From assembly GCA_937920345.1 (NCBI GenBank), contig CALGVA010000049.1, positions 1 to 51,534 of the forward strand: a stretch of 51,534 nt of DNA, given 5' to 3'. Below the pieces are notes generated by a model, which made no database searches, had not been told where the DNA came from, and worked only from the letters and a program-made list of their open reading frames with translations. The DNA is from an uncultured Lachnospiraceae bacterium. Lineage in GTDB: Bacteria > Bacillota > Clostridia > Lachnospirales > Lachnospiraceae. Shown here in pieces: positions 7,458 to 14,455 of the stretch. How positions within the stretch are numbered: the first letter of the stretch is position 1; every line of letters starts with the position of its first letter. Made by a program: the position numbers and the translations under genes.

Positions 7458-8173
7458 TAAAGCGCCCATCCTTCCAGTTGTCCGCTTTGAACAGCGGTAA
7501 ACATTCTTTCCTTGACACCAGGAGTCTCCAGATTGATCTCCCGGATCAGATTCTTGATATATTCCCGCTTCGTGTGTCCGTCCGCCGGGCAGGGACTCTT
7601 CACAACGGGTACTTCATATTTATTGACAAAACCGATCACGTCTGCCTCGCTCATGTAGATCAGCGGACGGATCACCGTGATATCTGTGCGGTCCAGATAA
7701 GTGACCGGGCGGAAAGTATGGAATCTGCCCTCATAAATCAATGACATCATCATCGTCTCCACGACGTCATCCTTATGGTGGGCATATGCCACTTTATTGC
7801 ACCCGGAAGCCTTCATTGCGTCGTTCAATGCGCCTTTACGCATTTTGGCGCACAGGGAGCACGGATTGGATTCCTTGCGGTCATCGAAGATGATCCGGGC
7901 GATATCCGTCTTAATTACATGGTATTCCACGTCAAGAGACGCACATAGCGCTTTGATTTTATCCAGATTCAGATTATCGAATCCGAGATCCACCGTAACG
8001 CCGCACAGGCTGAAAGGCTGCGGATAGAATCTTCGCAGTCCCTGCAGCGCATAGAGCAGTGTCAGACTGTCTTTGCCGCCGGAAATACCGACCGCGATCT
8101 TATCGCCGGCTTCGATCATATGATAATCATCTATTGCCTTACGCGTCAGGCTGTATAACTGTTGCAGTTTCAT
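7457..8173 (-). CDS. ttcA: tRNA 2-thiocytidine biosynthesis protein TtcA-like
   Basis: This 238-residue PP-loop ATPase of the TtcA/TtuA superfamily carries the PP-loop SGGKDS at 31-36. Cys105 and Cys108 (NPCSLCAKMRKG) and Cys195 (KSPCPADG) are the three cysteines expected to hold the iron-sulfur cluster used for sulfur transfer to C32 of tRNA. The AYAHHKDD segment is also typical. It lies immediately upstream of the recombinase with a 1-nt overlap. Confidence 0.9.
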   Translation of the reverse strand: MKLQQLYSLTRKAIDDYHMIEAGDKIAVGISGGKDSLTLLYALQGLRRFYPQPFSLCGVTVDLGFDNLNLDKIKALCASLDVEYHVIKTDIARIIFDDRKESNPCSLCAKMRKGALNDAMKASGCNKVAYAHHKDDVVETMMMSLIYEGRFHTFRPVTYLDRTDITVIRPLIYMSEADVIGFVNKYEVPVVKSPCPADGHTKREYIKNLIREINLETPGVKERMFTAVQSGQLEGWAL

Positions 8174-8367
8174 ATAAATCTCCGTTCTTCTTCAAGATAT
8201 GTGCAGAGAATAGCTGAGATCAGGCATTCTCCGGTTGAGACGCAGAACCTCCTGGCGAAGCAGCGCTTGCTGTGCGCTTTAGAAGTTTTTCTCACACTAT
8301 TATACAAAACAATCACTTTCTTAGCATTATTTTTTTAAAAATATAATGCAGATTGTGAAAAAAATGG

Positions 8368-8408
8368 TATACTAGATATATCGTACCTTTTCGGCTGCCG
8401 AGAGGGTA
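8368..8408 (+). promoter_or_regulatory. Extended -10 promoter and 5' hairpin ahead of the AI-2E permease gene
   Basis: TGGTATACT (8365-8373) is an extended -10 element with no good -35 partner. About 10 nt later, TACCTTTTCGG (8384-8394) pairs with CCGAGAGGGTA (8398-8408) through 11 bp, two of them G-T, with a 3-nt loop, so the transcript would begin with a stable hairpin. The rest of 8174-8367 holds a GC-rich palindromic patch near 8250-8280 but no gene. Confidence 0.55.
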
Positions 8409-8452
8409 TTTCGTAAGAAATATATACATATAAGGCAGAGGAGTCAGGCTGT

Positions 8453-9763
8453 ATGAAATTTAAATTTGAAAAGAAATATTTCTGTTGGGGTCTCACGGCA
8501 TTTCTCGTAATTGTTGCAAGCATTTTATTTTACTACATCCTTTTTCATAGATCCAATTTATCAAGCGGTATTGCAAAAATCATCGGGATATCCATGCCGG
8601 TCATAGATGGTTTTGTGCTGGCATATCTGATCACCCCGGTGCTCAATAAGATCGAAAAATGTATTATCAGGCCTCTATATAAGAAGGCGAATGTACCGGA
8701 GACGCCCAAGAATAAGCGGAGAATGAGAGTGCTGTCTATCTTAGTGACGGTGGTCCTGATTCTGATCGTTATGTATGAGTTCTTCGGATTGATTATTCCG
8801 GAGGTTATTCGCAGCATTCAGAGTATTATTTTCCAGTTTCCTATCTATGTCGATAATCTGAGTAACTGGGCGCTTGGGCTTATGAAGAATAATCCGGATC
8901 TCGAGGAAGTGCTAAACGGGCTGATTGCGCAGTATTCCTCTAAACTGCTGGATTATCTTAACAGTAATCTGCTTCCGCATATTAATGATCTTCTAAAGAC
9001 CTTATCACTTAGCGTCATCGGTGTATTTAAGGCTTTATGGAATTTTGTGATTGGCTTTATCATTTCCATCTACGTACTTGGCAGCAAGGAGCGGTTTGCG
9101 GGTCAGGCCAAGAAGATCGTCTATGCGCTGTTTGACCGCAAAGCCGGCAATGAGATTATTACAAATTTCCGTTTTATCCACAGCACTTTTATCGGCTTTA
9201 TCGGCGGTAAGATCGTGGATTCGATTATTATCGGCATCATCTGCTTTGTCTGTACGAGTATTATAGGCACGCCGTACGCCATTCTCGTCAGCGTAATTGT
9301 CGGCGTGACGAATGTGATTCCTTTCTTCGGACCATGGATCGGCGGCGTACCGAGCGCATTGCTTGTTCTGATGGTTGATCCGATACAGGCGTTGTACTTC
9401 ATCATCCTGATTCTGGTCATCCAGCAGTTTGACGGCAACATTCTCGGTCCGAAGATTCTGGGAGATTCCACCGGACTTTCCGGCTTCTGGGTTATCTTTG
9501 CGATCACGATATTCGGCGGATTATTCGGGGTACTCGGTATGGTTGTCGGAGTGCCGATCTTCGCGGTATTCTACGCGGGAGTCAGAGCCTCTGTCAACAG
9601 GATGCTTCGCCGAAAGGAACTTCCTACAGATATACATCCTTATATGACAGTGGGGCAGATCGATGAAGCCAAAGTCTTCACGGAATATGTGCCGCCGGTC
9701 AGAAAGAAAAAGAAAAAAGAAGAGAGTAGTGACAATGAGAATTCTGATTCAAAGGGTAACTAG
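8453..9763 (+). CDS. AI-2E family transporter (UPF0118/TqsA-like permease)
   Basis: This 436-residue polytopic membrane protein has N-terminal helices at about 12-35 and 44-66, one at about 96-120, a long amphipathic soluble part, and a C-terminal helix block (about 200-390) with GTPYAILVSVIVGVTNVIPFFGPWIGGVP, the family signature. The tail is strongly charged (lysine-rich near 420). The substrate is not predictable, because the family includes AI-2 exporters, Na+/H+ antiporters and sporulation proteins. Its 3' end overlaps dtd by 29 nt. Confidence 0.87.
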   Translation: MKFKFEKKYFCWGLTAFLVIVASILFYYILFHRSNLSSGIAKIIGISMPVIDGFVLAYLITPVLNKIEKCIIRPLYKKANVPETPKNKRRMRVLSILVTVVLILIVMYEFFGLIIPEVIRSIQSIIFQFPIYVDNLSNWALGLMKNNPDLEEVLNGLIAQYSSKLLDYLNSNLLPHINDLLKTLSLSVIGVFKALWNFVIGFIISIYVLGSKERFAGQAKKIVYALFDRKAGNEIITNFRFIHSTFIGFIGGKIVDSIIIGIICFVCTSIIGTPYAILVSVIVGVTNVIPFFGPWIGGVPSALLVLMVDPIQALYFIILILVIQQFDGNILGPKILGDSTGLSGFWVIFAITIFGGLFGVLGMVVGVPIFAVFYAGVRASVNRMLRRKELPTDIHPYMTVGQIDEAKVFTEYVPPVRKKKKKEESSDNENSDSKGN

Positions 9764-10181
9764 TGCAAATGTAATGATAGAGGACAGGATCGTCGGGGCA
9801 ATCAACCGGGGATTCTGTGTTTTTGTCGGCATATCTGAAAGCGATACGAGAGAAATCGCGGATAAAATGATTCATAAATTGGTAAACATGCGTATTTTCA
9901 GCGATGCATGCGGAAAGACCAATCTAAATCTCGCTTCTGTGGATGGCGAATTGTTAATTATTTCACAATTTACATTGTATGCAGACTGCAGGCACGGAAA
10001 CCGGCCGTCATTTTTAGAAGCGGGTAAACCTGAGCCTTCCAGGGAATTATACGAATATATGATAGCAAAATGCCGGCAGTCTGTTCCCAGAGTGGAGCAC
10101 GGGGAATTTGGTGCGGATATGCAGGTGTCTATCGTAAATGACGGTCCGTTTACGGTCTGGCTGGATTCCGAAATGCTGTAA
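9735..10181 (+). CDS. dtd: D-aminoacyl-tRNA deacylase
   Basis: This 148-residue Dtd hydrolyses D-aminoacyl-tRNA to keep D-amino acids out of proteins. The SQFTLYAD motif is at 77-84 and the cross-subunit Gly-cisPro motif is NDGPFT at 135-140, where most family members have GPVT. ATG 9735 gives the conserved MRILIQRVTSANV start. In-frame codons back to 9663 lie within the permease gene and are not expected to be used. The gene starts 29 nt before the permease stop, so the two are probably co-translated. Confidence 0.95.
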   Translation: MRILIQRVTSANVMIEDRIVGAINRGFCVFVGISESDTREIADKMIHKLVNMRIFSDACGKTNLNLASVDGELLIISQFTLYADCRHGNRPSFLEAGKPEPSRELYEYMIAKCRQSVPRVEHGEFGADMQVSIVNDGPFTVWLDSEML

Positions 10182-10302
10182 TCAAGCCTCACCGATACAT
10201 AATTTTACAAATTTCATGTCAACTGATCAGGGCTTTAAGATAAAAAATGCCATTATTAACAACATTTTGTGGTATTTTGAGAAAAAAGTCGTACGAAAGG
10301 TA

Positions 10303-10331
10303 TTGACATATTGTTCTTTTGCTATGATAAT
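10303..10331 (+). promoter_or_regulatory. SigA-type promoter upstream of the 103-residue gene
   Basis: TTGACA (10303-10308), a 17-bp spacer and GATAAT (10326-10331) lie about 110 nt before the GTG start at 10441. This shows that the small gene has its own transcription start rather than following dtd. The resulting 5' untranslated region of about 100 nt has no obvious strong structure. Confidence 0.7.
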
Positions 10332-10440
10332 TAAAAACGTAGTCTGTTGGTTTGATGATGAACATCTTGTGCTTGTACAGTACAGCCGTTTTGTGTAGAA
10401 TGACTGTCAGGTACAGAAAGAATCAAAGAGGTATCGTTCA

Positions 10441-10752
10441 GTGAAAATATCAGAAATAAGGACACGTATTGGTAAAAAGCTGGCAAATACAAATTTGGGA
10501 GTACTGATTATAGTGAACAGTTATATATTCAGATCTTATAACTGGTACCGATCGCTGATCTATGAATCAAATTATTCACTTGAAGAAATACGTAATTTAA
10601 TGAAAGCCGATGATCGGATCCACAGATGGGACTGGCTTCTTTCATGTTCCAAAGCCACACACGCCCATTGTAATCATACGGAATTATCTGAAATGCTCGG
10701 GTATCTTACGTCAGATATTGAAGAATATGCCAAGGAAGGAACTACTAACTAA
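10441..10752 (+). CDS. Hypothetical protein, 103 residues
   Basis: I do not recognise this protein. It starts at GTG, 8-10 nt after AAAGAGGTAT, behind a clear promoter. It is soluble, with no signal peptide. The N-terminus is basic, and the protein is rich in aromatic residues and histidine (SYNWYRSLIY, HRWDWLLS, KATHAHCNHTELS). The His/Cys cluster around 72-79 could bind a metal, but that is speculative. Codon use is more AT-rich than its neighbours. Confidence 0.65.
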   Translation: MKISEIRTRIGKKLANTNLGVLIIVNSYIFRSYNWYRSLIYESNYSLEEIRNLMKADDRIHRWDWLLSCSKATHAHCNHTELSEMLGYLTSDIEEYAKEGTTN

Positions 10753-10806
10753 CACATATTTTTCTGAAGATGTGATATAGAGGAATATGCATTGTCATAA
10801 AATAAT

Positions 10807-10854
10807 CCCATACAACTATTCGTTAAACTTGTGTTTTGCGCATAGTTGTGTGGG
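10807..10854 (-). terminator. Inverted repeat, probable terminator of the PstS-like fusion gene
   Basis: CCCATACAACTAT (10807-10819) pairs with ATAGTTGTGTGGG (10842-10854) over 13 bp with one G-T and a 22-nt loop. On the minus strand it is followed by ATTATTTT, and it lies 82 nt past the stop of the gene ending at 10936. It may work in both directions between the convergent genes. Confidence 0.55.
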
Positions 10855-10935
10855 CAAAGTATCCGGTCCAGGATTATCTGTTATGAAAACTGCAATCTGC
10901 GGCAGACTTTCATACAGTAATTCTGCAGGCCGCCA

Positions 10936-12501
10936 TCACGGGCTGGTTAACGCAACATAACCGGTATCGGACACGATTTGTTGACCTTGCGGACCAGTCA
11001 TCCATTCCAGAAACGGTTCTATATTTGGATTCGGGTTGTCGGCAAGTGAAACGGCATACAATTCTGTAGTAAGCGGATAATCTCCGGATCGAATGGCTTC
11101 GGTATCCGGATAGATACCGTCCACCGACAGATATTTGATCTGGTTTGTATTTGCGGTATCTTTTGCCATAATGGAGGCAAAATACCGGAAGGAATAACCG
11201 ATGGCGGTATCCTTGTTCTGATATCTGGCCGTTCTGACGATCAGGTCGCCCATACTGCCGACATATTCTGTTTTCAGCGGCTGTTTGAGCATGGTGTCGC
11301 CCATAAAGTATTCCATCATCGTCTGTGATCCGGAATTTTCCGGGCGCTGAAAGGGAAGAATGCGTTTGTTCCTGCCGCCGAGCGTTTTCCAGTTGCTTAC
11401 TTTTCCGGAATAAATGTCTCGAAGCTGTTCGGAGGTCAGCCCGTCCACAGGGTTTTCGCTATTTACAAAGAAGATAAAAGCCTCTTTACCGATCGGGGTC
11501 ATTACGAGTTCTTTTCCGCTATGCCGGGCTGTCTTTTGCTGATCCGAAGATGGTTTGGCACCAAAAAAGATATCGCACTCCCCGTCAAGCAGACGTTCGA
11601 AAGCAATGACAGAATTGTTAAACGCAACCGGTGTGATGGCGCCTGCATTTTTATAGCTGTTCTTATTGGCATATTCCTGAATTTCATCAATATCTTCATA
11701 ACAGGCATACGCAAAAGCCGCATAAACCGGATATGCCGCTTCTGCGCCGTCCAGCACAGGCATAGACGCAGAATCAGACACTGTATAGGTAGACGGTGTA
11801 TTTAAGCGCGCCAGAATATTGTCTTCATTCTCAACGTAGTAAGGACTCAGGTCGGTGCTGGACAAACCGTCCTCATAGGCAAAACCGTATCCTTTCTGTG
11901 AAGGATTAACCTCAATGATATTCTTTCGTTTATAGAACCAGATTCCCTCACTTAACAATAAAACTGCAGCGCAGCCGATCAGGATGCCAAATAGATATTT
12001 ACGGTGAAACGGTCTCCTGCACCCCCCTGTCTTATGAGATGCAAGCCTCTCTCCCGCCGCAAAGCCGCCTAAAATTGCCGCATTATAGAGCCAGATCATC
12101 AGTTCTGTTGTCTGCAGGTTCATAGCGTCCAGCGCTAAAATGCCATATAAATTGAATGACAACAGAACAATAATCAGTGTCGTATTATTATCGCCGAATA
12201 TATTAAACAAAACCCATAACAGGAACTGCCATGCAAAATATACCATGAACGGCAGATAGATTCCGTACATATGATCGGGTTTTGTAAGCTTAAACCGTCC
12301 GATACAAAGATAGGAATACAGAAACATGATTGCCGCCGTCACAAACGGCATTGCGGCATAAACAACCTTTTCATCCAAAGGTATATTTATAATGCCTGAT
12401 ACATGGAGAATAACAGGCATAGCAAGCAGAATCTGCGGCAGAAATATCACAACAAGAATGGTAAACATATAATATGCATCACAATTCAGATTCTTTTTCA
12501 T
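10936..12501 (-). CDS. Six-helix membrane protein fused to a PstS-like phosphate-binding domain
   Basis: The 521-residue product has about six predicted helices in the first 190 residues (about 11-33, 47-67, 80-101, 108-125, 132-150, 169-188). A PstS-type solute-binding domain follows: SMPVLDGAEAAYPVYAAF (246-263), IFFGAKPSSDQQ (311-322), AFIFFVNSENPVDGLTSEQL (341-360), IYSGKVSNW and the anion-contact-like RPENSGSQ (386-393). PstS normally is a single lipoprotein working with PstCAB, and no pst genes are near. The fusion may sense phosphate or another anion, or present a ligand to a different partner. The membrane part is not a recognisable permease. Confidence 0.75.
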   Translation of the reverse strand: MKKNLNCDAYYMFTILVVIFLPQILLAMPVILHVSGIINIPLDEKVVYAAMPFVTAAIMFLYSYLCIGRFKLTKPDHMYGIYLPFMVYFAWQFLLWVLFNIFGDNNTTLIIVLLSFNLYGILALDAMNLQTTELMIWLYNAAILGGFAAGERLASHKTGGCRRPFHRKYLFGILIGCAAVLLLSEGIWFYKRKNIIEVNPSQKGYGFAYEDGLSSTDLSPYYVENEDNILARLNTPSTYTVSDSASMPVLDGAEAAYPVYAAFAYACYEDIDEIQEYANKNSYKNAGAITPVAFNNSVIAFERLLDGECDIFFGAKPSSDQQKTARHSGKELVMTPIGKEAFIFFVNSENPVDGLTSEQLRDIYSGKVSNWKTLGGRNKRILPFQRPENSGSQTMMEYFMGDTMLKQPLKTEYVGSMGDLIVRTARYQNKDTAIGYSFRYFASIMAKDTANTNQIKYLSVDGIYPDTEAIRSGDYPLTTELYAVSLADNPNPNIEPFLEWMTGPQGQQIVSDTGYVALTSP

Positions 12502-12548
12502 TTCATCTTCCTTATCTTGCCGTAACGGAAAGATTGAGAATTAAAGTT

Positions 12549-13175
12549 TCAGCGGTTTTCAAAGTCTTCCACAAACTGTGTAATCAGCTTTACGGAACCG
12601 TCAATACCGAGAACACCACTGTTAATGGACAGGTCATAGCTGTCAGAGCGACCCCATTTCTTAGAGGAATAATAATTATAATAACTCTGACGCGATTTAT
12701 CTTTCTTATTCATCATATCAATGGCTTTCTGTTCTGACGTCACATCCTGATACCGCTCCATGATCCGCTTTACTTTACTCTGCTGGTCGGCATGTATGAA
12801 CAGATGGAGACAGTTCTGGTAATCGTGCAGCGCATAATCCGCACAGCGCCCTACAATTACACACGGCCCCTCGGATGCGATCTTCTTAATGGTGTCAAAC
12901 TGTGCCAGAAAAACCTTGTGGCTTATGGGCATATCCACAAAGGAGGAAGAATTGTAGCCGAAAGAATACGTGTCCATTACCAGATTATAGAGAAATGAAT
13001 TAGTAGGACGTTCGTCGTGTGTCTGTATCATCTCCTCACAGAAACCGCTCTCTTTCGCCGCTCTTGTCAGAAGATCCTTATCATAAAATTTTATCCCGAA
13101 ATGCTCCGCGACTTTCTTGCCGATTTCGCGCCCGCCGGAACCGAATTGACGACCGATTGTAATAATTGTATTCAT
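12549..13175 (-). CDS. Cytidylate kinase-like family protein
   Basis: This 208-residue P-loop protein begins MNTIITIGRQFGSGGREIGKKVAEHFG, the start of the cytidylate-kinase-like family common in Clostridia. The glycine-rich loop is GRQFGSGG (8-15). Residues DKDLLTRAAKESG, GPCVIVGRCADYAL and RIMERY follow the kinase fold order (lid arginines near 150). It is shorter than and divergent from true Cmk, so the nucleoside substrate is unknown. The stop is 47 nt before the start of the downstream PstS-like fusion gene, so the two may be co-transcribed. Confidence 0.85.
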   Translation of the reverse strand: MNTIITIGRQFGSGGREIGKKVAEHFGIKFYDKDLLTRAAKESGFCEEMIQTHDERPTNSFLYNLVMDTYSFGYNSSSFVDMPISHKVFLAQFDTIKKIASEGPCVIVGRCADYALHDYQNCLHLFIHADQQSKVKRIMERYQDVTSEQKAIDMMNKKDKSRQSYYNYYSSKKWGRSDSYDLSINSGVLGIDGSVKLITQFVEDFENR

Positions 13176-13231
13176 AAAGTATCATCCTTTCTGCTATAAG
13201 TTTATTATCTTAAGAAGATAACTATATTTAT

Positions 13232-13260
13232 ATTATATACATTTTCCACATGAAAAGCAA
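13232..13260 (-). promoter_or_regulatory. Promoter of the cytidylate-kinase-like gene
   Basis: On the minus strand, TTGCTT (13255-13260), a 17-bp spacer and TATAAT (13232-13237) lie about 57 nt upstream of the start codon. A 7-bp inverted repeat, TTATCTT/AAGATAA (13205-13221), lies in the untranslated leader. The rest of the 250-nt gap to xerD is AT-rich without a gene. Confidence 0.6.
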
Positions 13261-13431
13261 ATATTTTCCGCTGTTTATTATACAAAACAAATAAAACAAA
13301 TGGTAATTTGCTCTATATGCAAATACATGGCATAAGTTTTGAAAATTGATATAATAAGTCATAATTGTATATACATTATATGAAAATTAGGATAGAATGA
13401 TTTTATTGATAAGACACAAAGGAGCCTCGTG

Positions 13432-14427
13432 ATGAATGATATCCAAGAGCACATCAAGAACTATCTGACCTACTGCAGATCCCAGAAAAGACTGGATGAA
13501 AAGACGCTGAAAGCCTATCGGATCGATCTTCGCCAATTTATATCCTGGCTGCAGAATTATGAACAACCGGAACAGAAAAAATCGCCCGGTCCCGCCGTCA
13601 GAGAACCGGCAGGGGATACTCTTTCCCATATGCCGGAAATCACCGACATCACGCCTGCTGTCCTGGAAGACTACCTGGCACACCTGCACCAGACATACAA
13701 GCCGAAATCCGTCAAGAGAAAAATCGCCTCTCTCAAAGCCCTCTTCCACTATCTTGAATATAAGGAAATCATCGAACGTAATCCATTTTCCAAACTGCAG
13801 ATCAAATTTCGAGAACCGATCATACTTCCCAAAACGATTCCCCTGTATACCGTTGAACAGTTTCTTGCCGTCATATACAAACAGCGCAGAGAGGCGCAGA
13901 CAGCATATCAGAAGAAAACCGCCCTGCGGGATGCAGCAGTTATTGAACTGCTCTTTTCCACAGGCATGCGGATATCGGAACTATGTACCCTCGGAACCGG
14001 CGATGTCAACCTGTATGACGGAACGGTCCTGATTTACGGTAAAGGCGCGAAAGAACGACGGATACAGATCGGGAATAATGATGTGATCAACATACTGGAA
14101 ACTTATAGAGATGAATTTCTTCCTGAAATGCAGGAATGCGGGCATTTCTTTGTCAATCTGTCCGGCAGTCCGCTGACGGATCAGTCTATTCGCAGAATGA
14201 TACGCAAATACTGTGCGCTCGCTTCTATCGAACTGCATATCACACCGCATATGTTCCGGCATACCTTTGCCACCAGTCTTTTGGAGGCGGATGTAGATAT
14301 CCGTTATATTCAGGAGATGCTCGGTCACAGTTCCATCAACATTACGGAAATCTACACACACGTCGCCATGGCAAAACAGCGCGATATCCTCACCACAAAA
14401 CACCCGCGCAGAAATTTCAAAATTTAG
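13432..14427 (+). CDS. xerD: Tyrosine recombinase XerD
   Basis: This 331-residue Xer recombinase for chromosome dimer resolution at dif has an N-terminal SAM-like domain (about 5-120) and a catalytic domain with Arg (STGMRISEL), Lys (GKGAKER), His-x-x-Arg (PHMFRHTFAT), His (LGHSSINIT) and Tyr (EIYTHVAMAKQ). All are intact. It is slightly long because of a Pro/Glu-rich insert near 45-65 (EQPEQKKSPGPAVREPAG). ATG 13432 is 7 nt after GGAG. A GTG one codon earlier is the alternative. Choosing XerC or XerD from sequence alone is uncertain. Confidence 0.87.
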   Translation: MNDIQEHIKNYLTYCRSQKRLDEKTLKAYRIDLRQFISWLQNYEQPEQKKSPGPAVREPAGDTLSHMPEITDITPAVLEDYLAHLHQTYKPKSVKRKIASLKALFHYLEYKEIIERNPFSKLQIKFREPIILPKTIPLYTVEQFLAVIYKQRREAQTAYQKKTALRDAAVIELLFSTGMRISELCTLGTGDVNLYDGTVLIYGKGAKERRIQIGNNDVINILETYRDEFLPEMQECGHFFVNLSGSPLTDQSIRRMIRKYCALASIELHITPHMFRHTFATSLLEADVDIRYIQEMLGHSSINITEIYTHVAMAKQRDILTTKHPRRNFKI

Positions 14428-14455
14428 ATTTGACTTATATAGTCAACACGGTTTT

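Noticed and set aside
13340..13395. Possible dif-like recombination site near xerD
   Set aside because: The TGAAAATT direct repeats are 41 bp apart, not the 28-bp inverted arrangement of dif. The core does not match known Firmicute dif sequences.
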